This document shows, piece by piece, positions 1 to 9,580 of a stretch of 64,000 bases of DNA (the stretch's first letter is position 1; every line of letters begins with the position of its first letter). The notes under the pieces are model-generated. The model searched no databases. It had not been told where the DNA came from and was given only the letters and a program-made list of their open reading frames with translations. Source of the stretch: Verrucomicrobiaceae bacterium E54 (GTDB lineage Bacteria > Verrucomicrobiota > Verrucomicrobiia > Verrucomicrobiales > Akkermansiaceae); contig JAKZES010000008.1 of NCBI GenBank assembly GCA_022548915.1, positions 1-64,000 on the forward strand, given 5' to 3'. The position numbers and the translations under genes were made by a program.

Positions 1-3000
1 CCTTCCCGGGTGAGGGTGACCGTTTCCAGCCGCCCGATCGTGTCATGGGCGCGAACGATCTTGTAAGGATTCAGCTCGCCAGCGAGCCAGTCGGTGGTCG
101 TCAGCCGGTTCTTCTCGTGGTCGAGATCGCGCTCGCCGGATGGGTCGGTGATCGAATCGATGTTCCCGGCAGCGTCGCGCCCCAGCAGGATGGTCCCTCC
201 GGAAAACGGCTCGGCGACGAACCCCTCTGACGCCACCCCCGGCCAAGCGATCGACTCAAGATCCCTTGCGCCGTCTGCCGAGTAGCCAAAAACCGTACTG
301 CCCCCACGCCCAAGCGATACACTTTCGAGCAGACCCCCAGGCAACCAACTCGTCTGGGTGTCAGCGCCAGCCGCGTAGTTGTGCAGGGTCTTCAACCCGG
401 CGGCGTTGCTGGCAAGCACGGTGCTCGCTCCATCGGCGGGGTCGATGGTCTCTGCAAAGCCTCCACCGCTGACGACGGTCGATCGATCACTGTCCATTAC
501 CCCGGCTCCGGTGAGCGAGTTGGAAGAGCCGTCCAGCGCACGGCTCGCGGTGGCTCCATCCATCGCAACTGCCTCTTCACCGGCAGTGAAGCTGTGATCG
601 ACGGGTAGGGTTTCGTCTAGCCCGCCTGGGGTCTGGCGGTTGGGGATACTCACGCTCTCGACCGTGCCGTCCTGCTCGAAGGTGACCGTCGATTCCACCC
701 CGCCGATGCTCAGCGAAAAGGCGGCCAGACTACCGTCGTCGCGAAACTCGGGATCGATGTCCACTGCGGCCAGTCCGGTGCCAACGACTTCCGTCCTGTC
801 CGACTGACCGAGATTGTTGAGCGTGATTGTGCGGGTTTCAACGACGTCACCGCCTTGGGTTCGGGTAATGGCGATGGTTTTCGCCACGAAATCAGGAACC
901 TCCGTGATCGTCGATTCTCCGCCGTTCAGCACGGTGGTAGTCGTGCCCGCAGCCGGGGTGTGGAACCGCACCATGCGATCGGTGGCGTTTCCGGTCTGGG
1001 TGACAGTTGTGCGCAGGGTAGCGCCGACCATGTCGGTCGTGGAAGTGACGTACCGATCGCCGGCGTCAAGCGAGCCGTTCCCGTTCTTGTCGATGCCGGA
1101 CCTTGTAATGATGCCGCCAGTCGCCCATGGCTCGGTCTCCCGGACCAGACGGCGACCGGAGGCATGCTGAACTTCGATCTTCTTGGTCGTGGAGCCGGGG
1201 GCGCCATAGATGAATTGGGTTTCGTCGTCGCCCGTGCCGGCGGTGCTTGCCACCGCTGACTTTCTGATCCGCCCCCAGGCGTCGGTCCATGTTGTTCGAA
1301 AACTTGCTGAAAGCCCTCCCAAGCTGCTGGTGGACTTCAACAGACCTTCATCGACCGTCGTCGCGGTTCCATCGAGGCCACCGAACGGCAGCGTGTCTCC
1401 TGTCGCCTCCTCAAGACTCCCGTCGTCCGGGCGCATTTCCACGGTTCCGCTTGCTCCGGCCACGGAATTGTTGGTGGTAAGCGTCTTGCCGGTGGCCTCG
1501 TGGAGCAGTGCGAAGCTGGAGGTGCCACCGGCGGTCACACTGCCTCCAGTCGTGCGGCCGAGTGCGTCCCATGAACCAGAATGACCAACCGTGCGTCCAT
1601 CGATGTCGATCGAGCAAGAGACGCCGAATCCGGAACTGTTGTAGGTCAGGTTCCCGCCGGAATGGCCGTTCCACGAAAACCCACCGGGGCGATCGAGTGC
1701 ATCGTAGCTCGTGAATCCGGTCGCGACACCAAAGGCATCGGTAACGCTTGTCAGACGCTCCCGATCACCGTCATGCGTCAGAACGGTCACAAGCCCCGAG
1801 GGGAAATCCTCGATTTTCTTTGGAGCACCCCAGGCCGTAAACTCCAAGGAGGGGGTCGAACTTCCGCCAACCTGGACCTCACCGTCGGCTTGAAGGAGGT
1901 GGACCTCGGTGTCGGTGATGTAGCCTCGCTCGTTGGTATCGACCACGGACTTGGTGCCCTTCGTTACCGAGCCTCCGGACAACAGGCCGTCAGCAGTCTC
2001 GACGGTTGATGACCCATCCGTGTTTACCGTCCAAACCCAAGTCGTTCCGCTTCCGTCCTTGCGGGTGCGCACACGCGGCAAGCCAGGCAAGCCGGTGCCG
2101 GACGAGTTGCCGAGTTCGATCTCACTCCAGTCGCATGCTGCTCCTGCCTTCGTCGCGACCGTGCCATCAGGCGCGGTGGTCGTGCGAACCGTGCGGTCGT
2201 TGTTGCTCCATTCCGTCCAAGTGGTTGCATAGATCGCATCGTTGAGCTTGCTCACCGTCTTGATCGCGCCGCTCTCGACTGAGAAATCCGAGCGCCACAC
2301 ACCGCTCACGCGATTCTGGAGCATCCCACTGGGATTCCATGCCAAGGACGCATCCGGTTCGTCCGAGATCGTGATTTGCGAACTGAGCGGAAACCAGTTG
2401 TATTGGGTTCCGACGGCGGGTGGGCTGCTGGAATCGAAGGTGTTGACGACGATGACCTGCTGCGATCCCCGGGTGATCGTCACGTTGCCGGGAGGCTTGG
2501 CCCGGGCCCAGCACCAGTCCCCCCAGCCATCGAAGGTGACGTCTTCCACAGATTGGGTCAGCCCATCGACCTTGGTGGTGATCTCTGCCGCCGTCGCTCC
2601 CGTGAACGCAATCGTTTTCTCGAACGGTGTCGAGGTTCCTTCCTCGATCTTGAAGTGGATGTCCGGAGAGGCCATCGTGAGATAACCTCCAGAGTCGAGA
2701 GTCGTCTCGGGATAGCCGTCTCTCCAGACCTTGTAAGTCGTCCCACCATCGGTGAGGTAAAGTTTTTCCGGCGTATCCGGGTAGGGCTCGCTCGTCGCGT
2801 CCGGATTCTCGATCACGATGGTCCGGATGGGCGTGAGTCCATCCACAGACACCAAGGTCCCTGGAGTGCGATCGACCGTCATCGTCAGCGGACGTCGGTA
2901 GACCTTCACGATGTTCTTGAAATGTCCCTCCGGTTTGATGTCTACGATCAGACCGCGCGATACGACCTGCCTCAACCGGGGGAGGTCCCAGCTGCGGAAG

Positions 3001-4592
3001 AAGTTCGTGTCACTCAGTCCCGTGTCATCCTGTTGCTGAGTATCGGGAGCAGTCGCAGGAAGAGCCGCACCACGAGCGGCCTCACTCCTCAATGTCTCAT
3101 AGACGACATGAAAGTCTTCTGCCGGACCCACGAAACGAAGGGCCGAAGCACTATCGAACCGATAGGCGAGGTCGCCGTAATCCAGATCGTCGTAGCCCTT
3201 CGGAGCTGATAAGACTCCGAGGTCCTCACTGGCGCGGGATGTGAGGGTTTCAGCTGCTGCGTTCCACGCGCCCGAATACAAGCCATCGTTGTCGTCCTCG
3301 CCGGGGGTGATGCCGACAAACCCCACAGTGGAACCGTCCAATCCGACTCCCAGCGGGACACCAGCCAACAGACCGGGCGACGGATGAAGCACTGGTTTCC
3401 CATCACCACAGGGCCCAATTTCGGCCAGCTCCGCCTTATCCAGCCACGCCGCCTTGCTCGACGCATCCAGCCCCTGCTCGAAGTCCGGAGCGAAAAGGGC
3501 TTCCACCGTTCGGCCAAGGACGTAGTAGCCATGTGGTATCCCGGGCAGCAGTGAGGCGCTGCTATTCACACCAAGTTCGCCCTCCCATGAACCTGCAGGA
3601 AACGAGATCCCGTCGGGAACGTCGTACCCCTTCGGATACCCGTAGTTCTCCGCCCACTCCATCTGGACCGTGATCTGAGGGGCCGAATCTAACGCAAGCC
3701 AACTTGCTGGATCATCTGCCGAAACCGCCACGAAGAGAGAGCAGTCAGCGGGGTCCCACGGAACCATGGATGTCGCCGAAAAGGTGGTCGACGTCGCGGG
3801 AGACCAGGTGTTGCGCACCAGAGCGGCGACCCTGCCTCCAATCTGGTCCTGCCGACCGGGAACCTTCGCGAACAACGCGACGCTTTCGCAGAATTTCTCC
3901 TCCTTGGCGCCGTAATACCTCGTCTCATCCCCGTTCGGTCCGGTATTCTCCTCCTCGTGGCTGCTGATGATCGAATGCTCGCCAAGAATGCCGGTTTCCC
4001 ACTGTCCACCCGCCTCGACGGCACCTGTTCCCAGAGAAGTAAACTGCGTATTCGAATCCACGTCTACCCGCGTCGTGCGCATGTATCCAGCAAGAGGCCA
4101 GCGCAGCACATTCAAGCGTCTCACTGACTGTGCGAGACGCCTAAGCATCTCGTGATAGTTTGATGCGGTGGCGCGCTCAAACTCGGAAAAATCCTCCAGC
4201 AAGTAGGGACGCGCGTCACCAATGGATTCACCAACGGTTTCGAGGTCATCTTCGCGTAGATTGATAAAGCGGCGGTGAAGATAGTAACGAAACTCATCGA
4301 TCGCCTGGTTCAACAGCGACAATCGTTCTTCCACTCCGAGAGCACTTAGATCCTGGTCGGTCGGGAATTGCAATGTTGGCGACAACCCAACCCATCCAAT
4401 CATCTCCTGCTCTGAAATCGAAGACGGGGCACTCGGATACGCGGCAAGATATTCGGTCATTTGCTCAGCCTGCTCGACCGCGCGCGTTCGCTCCTGAATG
4501 GAGCTGAGCACTTCAGCGAGGCTCTGGGCCGACAGGGGCATCTGAAACGCGCAGGTAGCCGTCGATACGAGCAGCCGAAGGATCTTCTTCAT
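1..4592 (-). CDS. Giant exported Rhs/YD-repeat protein (3' end outside window)
   Basis: The reverse frame is open without a stop from the ATG at 4592 to the window edge, giving at least 1530 residues; I checked the in-frame triplets across the whole stretch. The N-terminus is a signal peptide (MKKILRLLVSTATC... ending near PLSAQS). About 900 residues of non-repetitive beta-rich sequence follow. From roughly residue 950 there are degenerate Rhs/YD repeats: SYDALDRPGG near 960, SWDALGRTTGG near 1005, and AHDTIGRLETV near 1513. Rhs/YD proteins form beta-cocoon shells that often carry a variable C-terminal effector, but that end lies outside the window, so toxin activity cannot be judged. The start is 13 nt after the stop of the upstream 164-aa gene, which suggests one operon. 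Family call is fairly sure; function is unknown. Confidence 0.8.
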   Translation of the reverse strand, partial: MKKILRLLVSTATCAFQMPLSAQSLAEVLSSIQERTRAVEQAEQMTEYLAAYPSAPSSISEQEMIGWVGLSPTLQFPTDQDLSALGVEERLSLLNQAIDEFRYYLHRRFINLREDDLETVGESIGDARPYLLEDFSEFERATASNYHEMLRRLAQSVRRLNVLRWPLAGYMRTTRVDVDSNTQFTSLGTGAVEAGGQWETGILGEHSIISSHEEENTGPNGDETRYYGAKEEKFCESVALFAKVPGRQDQIGGRVAALVRNTWSPATSTTFSATSMVPWDPADCSLFVAVSADDPASWLALDSAPQITVQMEWAENYGYPKGYDVPDGISFPAGSWEGELGVNSSASLLPGIPHGYYVLGRTVEALFAPDFEQGLDASSKAAWLDKAELAEIGPCGDGKPVLHPSPGLLAGVPLGVGLDGSTVGFVGITPGEDDNDGLYSGAWNAAAETLTSRASEDLGVLSAPKGYDDLDYGDLAYRFDSASALRFVGPAEDFHVVYETLRSEAARGAALPATAPDTQQQDDTGLSDTNFFRSWDLPRLRQVVSRGLIVDIKPEGHFKNIVKVYRRPLTMTVDRTPGTLVSVDGLTPIRTIVIENPDATSEPYPDTPEKLYLTDGGTTYKVWRDGYPETTLDSGGYLTMASPDIHFKIEEGTSTPFEKTIAFTGATAAEITTKVDGLTQSVEDVTFDGWGDWCWARAKPPGNVTITRGSQQVIVVNTFDSSSPPAVGTQYNWFPLSSQITISDEPDASLAWNPSGMLQNRVSGVWRSDFSVESGAIKTVSKLNDAIYATTWTEWSNNDRTVRTTTAPDGTVATKAGAACDWSEIELGNSSGTGLPGLPRVRTRKDGSGTTWVWTVNTDGSSTVETADGLLSGGSVTKGTKSVVDTNERGYITDTEVHLLQADGEVQVGGSSTPSLEFTAWGAPKKIEDFPSGLVTVLTHDGDRERLTSVTDAFGVATGFTSYDALDRPGGFSWNGHSGGNLTYNSSGFGVSCSIDIDGRTVGHSGSWDALGRTTGGSVTAGGTSSFALLHEATGKTLTTNNSVAGASGTVEMRPDDGSLEEATGDTLPFGGLDGTATTVDEGLLKSTSSLGGLSASFRTTWTDAWGRIRKSAVASTAGTGDDETQFIYGAPGSTTKKIEVQHASGRRLVRETEPWATGGIITRSGIDKNGNGSLDAGDRYVTSTTDMVGATLRTTVTQTGNATDRMVRFHTPAAGTTTTVLNGGESTITEVPDFVAKTIAITRTQGGDVVETRTITLNNLGQSDRTEVVGTGLAAVDIDPEFRDDGSLAAFSLSIGGVESTVTFEQDGTVESVSIPNRQTPGGLDETLPVDHSFTAGEEAVAMDGATASRALDGSSNSLTGAGVMDSDRSTVVSGGGFAETIDPADGASTVLASNAAGLKTLHNYAAGADTQTSWLPGGLLESVSLGRGGSTVFGYSADGARDLESIAWPGVASEGFVAEPFSGGTILLGRDAAGNIDSITDPSGERDLDHEKNRLTTTDWLAGELNPYKIVRAHDTIGRLETVTLTRE

Positions 4593-4605
4593 GGAAAGGC
4601 CTTGA

Positions 4606-5100
4606 TCAGTTTCCTACCGTCACGCTGAGCTTCACGTCCGGATGGTCCTTCACCTTCGGATCGCTTCCCGCAAGGTATTCCGAAGTATTCAGCGCGCCGT
4701 CTTCGTCGAGGTCTTCAGCCCCATCGAGAATCCCGTCGTCGTCCGAGTCGGTGTCGAGCGGATCGAGCCCGAACATCAGCTCGAAGATGTTGCTCAGTCC
4801 GTCGCCGTCGAAGTCGGCACCATGCGGATCGGAGCCCGTGTAGGGCCACGAAACCACCCGCACGAAAAACCGCTCCGAGCTGCTGTTGAAGTTGAACTCT
4901 TCATGGTCCACTCCCTGGTCGACGAGCGGAAAATACTGCCATCCGCCGAGGTCGAGCGACCACTGGATGAAGTAGGCCTCATCGGTCGTTCCGTCCCAGT
5001 CGAGCCGGTAGGAAGACATGCCGAGCGGTTCGATGGTGGCGGCGTGTGCCCCGAGGGCCATCAGGCCTGCCGAAGCGACTGCGAGGATGCGGACCTTCAT
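4606..5100 (-). CDS. Small secreted protein with thrombospondin-3-like Ca-binding repeats
   Basis: 164 residues. A clear signal peptide (MKVRILAVASAGLMALGAHA) is followed by a beta-rich domain (about 21-90) with the sequence style of C-terminal modules in secreted planctomycete/verrucomicrobial proteins. Acidic repeats follow at about 95-150 (DFDGDGLSNIFE, DTDSDDDGILDG, DLDEDGALNTSEY). The DxDxDG pattern is that of thrombospondin type 3/dockerin-like calcium loops. The ATG overlaps the stop of the upstream 306-aa gene by 4 nt (ATGA) and its stop lies 13 nt before the Rhs gene, so all three are probably co-translated. A calcium-stabilised partner of the Rhs protein at the cell surface is an inference from this arrangement. 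Confidence 0.75.
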   Translation of the reverse strand: MKVRILAVASAGLMALGAHAATIEPLGMSSYRLDWDGTTDEAYFIQWSLDLGGWQYFPLVDQGVDHEEFNFNSSSERFFVRVVSWPYTGSDPHGADFDGDGLSNIFELMFGLDPLDTDSDDDGILDGAEDLDEDGALNTSEYLAGSDPKVKDHPDVKLSVTVGN

Positions 5101-6017
5101 TGGTCATCCTCCTTCTTGGTGCGCCAGAAATTGATCGTCACGTCCTTCGGTTTCGGCGGATTGGCGAGGTAGTAGGCCTCGCGCTCCTTGCGAACCCGCT
5201 CACGCTCGATGTAGGCGGCCTCCATCCTCGCTCCATCGGTGGCGTAGAGCCGGTGCATGTAGGCGAGGATCTCGCAGGCCGGATCCTCCACATCCCCTCC
5301 CTCGACAATCACGTAGCGAGGACCGGCCACCGCGAGGTCGGGCAAGTCCGGCACTTCGGGCACGGAATACTCCATGCCGTTCTGTTCAAGCAGTTCGCGC
5401 AGCCGTTCGGTGCTTTCGGCGGTCTGGTTGCCGAGCCCCATGAGCATCCCGTGGTCGGTGAAGCTGCCGTCCTCCCGGGTCACCCTGAATGTCGAGAATC
5501 CGGAGAAGTGGTTGAAGTCGATGTTCGACCAGGCGGTGATCTCTTTTCGGGCAACGCCGTTCGGGTAGATTCGCAGGTAGGTGCGGGACCGGTCGTAGAC
5601 CGTCGCCGAGATGAAGAACAGTTCGGTGCCCTTGTAGTCGCGCCGGAACTCCTCGGTGGCGGCAAGCACCGCCGGATCAGTCGGGGTGGTGGCCGGAAGC
5701 GGCTCTGGTAGCGGAGGAAGCTTCGGATCCTCGACCCGGTTGAGCGTCACGTTGACCGTGCCGGTGACTGCGGGGAGCCCGTGCATCGGGGGAGGCTCAA
5801 CGACGTTCATTCGGCTGGTACGGGATTCGACAACCTCGAAGTCGGGCTTTCCGGGCGGCGCGGGGGGTGGCTGTGGCGGCGTGCCGTCGACAATCGGGCC
5901 GGGAATGAATACCTCAGCGATGGGGGAGGTCGTGGCCTGATCTTCCTCGTAGGTCTCCTGGGCGTGGAGACAGGGAGCCAGACAGCACAGGAAGAGAAGG
6001 CGGGAGGGTTGCTTCAT
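5097..6017 (-). CDS. Secreted hypothetical protein, first gene of the Rhs operon
   Basis: 306 residues from ATG 6017. The frame stays open up to 6119, but starting at 6017 places a proper signal peptide (MKQPSRLLFLCCLAPCLHAQ) at the N-terminus, so I chose it. After the signal comes a low-complexity Pro/Thr-rich linker (about 20-100, with PPQPPPAPPG). A globular alpha/beta part follows (about 120-290), including FFISATVYDRSRTYLRIYP, and the C-terminus is basic. I do not recognise a family. It overlaps the 164-aa gene by 4 nt and is divergent from moxR across a 247-nt gap, in which I saw no clear promoter hexamers. Confidence 0.7.
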   Translation of the reverse strand: MKQPSRLLFLCCLAPCLHAQETYEEDQATTSPIAEVFIPGPIVDGTPPQPPPAPPGKPDFEVVESRTSRMNVVEPPPMHGLPAVTGTVNVTLNRVEDPKLPPLPEPLPATTPTDPAVLAATEEFRRDYKGTELFFISATVYDRSRTYLRIYPNGVARKEITAWSNIDFNHFSGFSTFRVTREDGSFTDHGMLMGLGNQTAESTERLRELLEQNGMEYSVPEVPDLPDLAVAGPRYVIVEGGDVEDPACEILAYMHRLYATDGARMEAAYIERERVRKEREAYYLANPPKPKDVTINFWRTKKEDDQ

Positions 6018-6264
6018 GGCGCGGTGGATTCTTCTCATGGGATCCCGGGCGGGCCACGCTTCTTCTGTGAAGAATCGGTCATTCCCGAGGATCCGAGAAG
6101 CATCGCAGCGAAGCGCCATAAGCCTGTCAAGAAGGCTCAGTCACTGAAAGGGAGCGCGGATTCCCGCGCTTTGGTTCCAACCCGCTCCAAATCCCGGCAT
6201 CCTTTTTCATCGCATCTTCACACCCTCTTCGGCTAGTCCCATAAGCAGCTCCCACGCTCCCATC

Positions 6265-7275
6265 ATGGAATTCGCCTCCGAAACCGAAGTCGCCGAAGCC
6301 GGCAAACACGTCCGTTCCCTCAACGCCGCGCTCAACCAGGTGCTTTTCGGCCAGGAGGAGCTGGTCGAACTGGTCCTCACCGGCATCCTCGCCCGCGGCC
6401 ATATCCTGCTCGAGGGCCTCCCCGGACTGGGGAAAACCGAGCTGGTCAAGGGGCTCTCGAAAACCCTCAAGCTGGCCACCAAGCGCGTCCAGTTCACCCC
6501 GGACCTGCTGCCCGGCGACATCACCGGCAACCCGGTGCTTCAGGAGGTCGACGGCAAGCGGTCCTTCGTCTTCCAGCCGGGACCGCTCTTCACCAACATC
6601 GTGCTGGCCGACGAGATCAACCGGGCTTCGCCGAAGACCCAGTCGGCCCTGCTCGAGGCGATGCAGGAACGCCGCGTCACGGTGCTGGGCGAAACCCACG
6701 AGCTCCCCCGCCCCTTCTTCGTGCTCGCCACCCAGAACCCGATCGAACTCGAGGGCACCTACCCGCTGCCCGAAGCGCAGCTCGACCGCTTCCTGTTCAA
6801 ACTGGAGGTCATGAAAAACGACGTCGGGACCCTGGAGCGGATCGTCAACCACCGGGAACTCGGCACCGAACCGGTGGTCGAGGCCATCATGGACGCCTCG
6901 ACGCTCAACGACACGCTGGCACTGGTGCGCCGGATTTTCCTGCCCGAGGTCGTCGGCAACTACATCGCCCGCCTGGTGGATGCCACCCACCCCGGCCAGT
7001 CATCCGCCGCCCGCGGCATCCGCTACGGCGCCAGCCCGCGGGCCGCCCTTTCCCTGGCCTCGGCGGCCAAGGCCCGGGCCCTGATGAACGAACGAACCAA
7101 CGCCTCTTTCGAAGACGTGCGTTTCGTCGCTCCCGCGGTCCTCAGGCACCGGGTGGTGCTCGAGTACAACGCACGGGTCGAGGGCCTGACCCAGAACGAC
7201 GTCGTCCGCTCCATCCTCGAGGAGGTGCCGGCCCAGTCGGGGGCCACGCCGAAGACGCTCAACCAGACCGCCTGA
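6265..7275 (+). CDS. MoxR-family AAA+ ATPase
   Basis: 336 residues, normal for MoxR ATPases (AAA_3 plus AAA lid 2). Visible motifs: Walker A GLPGLGKT at 51-58, Walker B VLADEI at 113-118, sensor-like ATQNP at 155-159, and the family signature LPEAQLDRF near 168-176. MoxR proteins act as chaperone-like ATPases together with VWA-domain partners. Here the partners are evident, since DUF58, BatA-type and VWA/GATase-like genes follow on the same strand. It starts a head-to-tail run reaching 17682. The last ~10 residues are Gln/Thr-rich and unremarkable. Confidence 0.93.
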   Translation: MEFASETEVAEAGKHVRSLNAALNQVLFGQEELVELVLTGILARGHILLEGLPGLGKTELVKGLSKTLKLATKRVQFTPDLLPGDITGNPVLQEVDGKRSFVFQPGPLFTNIVLADEINRASPKTQSALLEAMQERRVTVLGETHELPRPFFVLATQNPIELEGTYPLPEAQLDRFLFKLEVMKNDVGTLERIVNHRELGTEPVVEAIMDASTLNDTLALVRRIFLPEVVGNYIARLVDATHPGQSSAARGIRYGASPRAALSLASAAKARALMNERTNASFEDVRFVAPAVLRHRVVLEYNARVEGLTQNDVVRSILEEVPAQSGATPKTLNQTA

Positions 7276-7279
7276 TCCC

Positions 7280-9070
7280 GTGACGATCCGCCGACTGATC
7301 TGCGCCGGGCTCCTGCTCGCGCCCCTCCTGCCCGCCCAGGAGAACCTCTTCATCCAGACGCCGAACGCGACCCATCCGAAGGACAAGACCCGGATCGAGG
7401 TCGAGTCGCTCTTCAGCATGGCTCCGCCCACCGGCTACCTGCCGCTGCGGGTGACCGTGGTGAACCAGCGGAAGAACGACGGGCGCCTGCGGCTCCGGTG
7501 CCTCTCGGAAAGCGGGGTCGATCCCCAGGACAGCGCGATGGAATCGGAGTTCTCCATCGAAAGCACCGCCGGCACGGCCAAGACGACCGATCTCCTCGTT
7601 CCGCTGACGACCCGCTTCGATAGCTCCGGCTACGAAGGCCTGTCGGTGCAGGTTCTGATGTCCGGAAGCTTCGGCGGCAACAACGGCAGCCTTTCCTGCA
7701 ACTTCCATCCCGACGGTCCGGCCATCCTGATGAGCGAACCGCTCTTCACTCCGAACTCATCGGCACTCGACGCCCAGCTCAACTCGACCCGCTCCGGCGG
7801 CTACGGCAGCTACACCTTCGCCGCCCGTTTCACGCCCTCGAAGCTGCCGGAGGACTGGCGTGCCTACTCGGGCTACGACGTGATCATGCTCACCGACGAC
7901 GACTGGGGCGGCATGCCGCCCGGTGCGAGGGCGGCGGTTCTTCAGTGGATCCGCCTCGGCGGCGTCGCCTCCATCTATCGCCGGGCCTCGACCAGCTTCG
8001 GCACCCTGGGCATCGAGACCCAGGAGGCCGGCAACAGCACGACCTACGGACTCGGCACCATTGAACTGCTGAATCAATCAGGCTCAACGCCCACGGGCCT
8101 CGACGCCAAGAAGACCGTCAACCGCTACCACACGTCCCGTGGCGGGCTCACCATCGACGCCCTCAGCGAGAGCATCTCCGACGACTACTCGTCCGGGTGG
8201 GCGCTGCAGGACGAATTCGGCAAGCAGAAGTTCGACTACCTCATCTTCATCATCGTGCTGATCGCCTTCGGCGTGCTGGTCGGCCCCGTCAACCTGTTCG
8301 TCTTCGCCAAGTCCGGCATGCGCCACAAGCTGTTCATCACCACGCCGGTCATCTCGATCGCGACCAGCGTGCTGTTGATCGCCCTGATCCTGATGCGTGA
8401 CGGCACCGGCGGCCGCGGCGCCCGGATCGCCCTGATCGAGGTGCGTCCCGAATCCGGGGAAAACCGGGCCTACGTCGTCCAGGAGCAGGTCAGCCGCACC
8501 GGCGTCCTGCTCGGCAGCTCGTTCAAGATCGACGAGGACTCGGCGATCACACCGGTGCCGATCGCCAACAGCGCCTGGGCCCGCTTGACGCCCGGCGTGG
8601 GCGGGGCGGGCATGCGCTTCACCGGCAACTTCACCGAGGGCGGCATGGAGATTTCCGGCGACTGGTTCCAGAGCCGGTCGGAGCAGGGCCAACTGATCCG
8701 CGCCGTGGTCCCGACACGGGGACGGATCGAGCTGAAAGGTGCCGGCGGAGCGCCCACCTTCGTTTCCACCTACGACTTCCCGGTCGAGCGGCTCTACTAC
8801 GCGGACCGTAGCAATGGCTACTGGATGGTGCGCGACCTCGAGGCAGGCAAGGCCACGACCGGCACCCCGATCAGCGAGGCTGAATACCGCTCGGCCGTCG
8901 GCGATGAATCGAGGCGCCTCGCCCGGCGTCAGCGCGAACAACTCAACCGTGTCTCCAAGCGAGCCGACCACTACGTCGCCGTCGCCACCGAAGCCCCGGC
9001 CATCGAGACCTTCGACGCCATCAACTGGGTCGACACCCGCACCATCCTCACCGGCCCCGTGCTGCGCTGA
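7280..9070 (+). CDS. Exported membrane protein of unknown function in the MoxR cluster
   Basis: 596 residues from a GTG start 2 nt after the moxR stop codon. An N-terminal signal peptide (LICAGLLLAPLLPAQ) precedes a ~300-residue extracytoplasmic region. Two transmembrane segments lie near residues 320-375; the first runs into the motif GPVNLFVF, the second is the stretch around ISIATSVLLIALILM. A second beta-rich domain of about 200 residues follows. The GPVN motif between the two helices recurs, as I remember it, in membrane proteins of MoxR/ABC-2 clusters. No enzymatic motif is visible. Position between moxR and the ABC-2 genes suggests it is a structural or regulatory part of the same membrane system. 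Confidence 0.75.
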   Translation: MTIRRLICAGLLLAPLLPAQENLFIQTPNATHPKDKTRIEVESLFSMAPPTGYLPLRVTVVNQRKNDGRLRLRCLSESGVDPQDSAMESEFSIESTAGTAKTTDLLVPLTTRFDSSGYEGLSVQVLMSGSFGGNNGSLSCNFHPDGPAILMSEPLFTPNSSALDAQLNSTRSGGYGSYTFAARFTPSKLPEDWRAYSGYDVIMLTDDDWGGMPPGARAAVLQWIRLGGVASIYRRASTSFGTLGIETQEAGNSTTYGLGTIELLNQSGSTPTGLDAKKTVNRYHTSRGGLTIDALSESISDDYSSGWALQDEFGKQKFDYLIFIIVLIAFGVLVGPVNLFVFAKSGMRHKLFITTPVISIATSVLLIALILMRDGTGGRGARIALIEVRPESGENRAYVVQEQVSRTGVLLGSSFKIDEDSAITPVPIANSAWARLTPGVGGAGMRFTGNFTEGGMEISGDWFQSRSEQGQLIRAVVPTRGRIELKGAGGAPTFVSTYDFPVERLYYADRSNGYWMVRDLEAGKATTGTPISEAEYRSAVGDESRRLARRQREQLNRVSKRADHYVAVATEAPAIETFDAINWVDTRTILTGPVLR

Positions 9071-9122
9071 TCCCACGCCGCGCCAGACCGTGATCCGCTG
9101 CCTGCCCGAAGTGCCAAGTAAG

Positions 9123-9580
9123 AAGTTCCAAGTTCCAAATCTGATGAAGACACGCATCGGTGAAAAGCCTCCTTATGATCTTGAGGAGCGAACCTACGAG
9201 TTCGCCTTTAGAGTGCGCTTGTTTCTGAAGCAACGCGAATGGGATCCGACGAGTTGGACCGATGTGAATCAACTCCTTCGATCGTCCGGGTCGGTAGCAG
9301 CAAACTACATCGAGGCCCAGGAGGCGGTGAGCGATTCTGATTTCACGCACCGGATCCGAATCTGCCGGAAAGAGACGCGCGAGTCGGCGCTCTGGCTGCG
9401 ACTCCTCGACGACACCAACGAACTCAGCACGGCGGAGTCTGGTGAGGTCCGCCGACTTCTTGAAGAAATCCACGAACTCACCCGCATTTTCACCTCGATC
9501 ATCCGCAAGCGCGAAGCGCGGCCCTAGACCAGCGCTCTCTTACTTGGAACTTGGCCCTTCGAACTTGGAACTTGGAACTT
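9123..9580. mobile_element. Four-helix-bundle (S23/IVP) gene unit with perfect 16-nt inverted repeats
   Basis: AAGTTCCAAGTTCCAA at 9123-9138 is the exact reverse complement of TTGGAACTTGGAACTT at 9565-9580; further TTGGAACTT units lie at 9544-9554. These repeats bracket one intact small gene (9144-9527). Its relatives occur in 23S rRNA intervening sequences and as scattered single genes. The unit splits the cotranscribed MoxR-to-VWA run between the 596-aa gene and the ABC ATPase. No transposase is visible, so if mobile it would be non-autonomous. The repeats are seen directly; mobility is inferred. Confidence 0.55.
9144..9527 (+). CDS. Four-helix bundle protein (S23/23S rRNA intervening-sequence family)
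   Basis: 127 residues from ATG 9144, which sits 5 nt after the left inverted repeat. The sequence is almost wholly helical, with YEFAFRVRLFLKQ near 18-30, QLLRSSGSVAANYIEA near 44-59, KETRESALWLRLL near 75-87, and a last helix RRLLEEIHELTRIFTSII. The signature S-G-S-V-(A)-ANYIEA and the E-T-x-E-S-x-xWL motif fit the S23/IVP four-helix family, usually 115-130 aa. Members form pentamers related to the Avd accessory protein of diversity-generating retroelements; no such retroelement is present here. Biochemical role is unknown. It interrupts the operon of the MoxR cluster. Confidence 0.85.
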   Translation: MKTRIGEKPPYDLEERTYEFAFRVRLFLKQREWDPTSWTDVNQLLRSSGSVAANYIEAQEAVSDSDFTHRIRICRKETRESALWLRLLDDTNELSTAESGEVRRLLEEIHELTRIFTSIIRKREARP

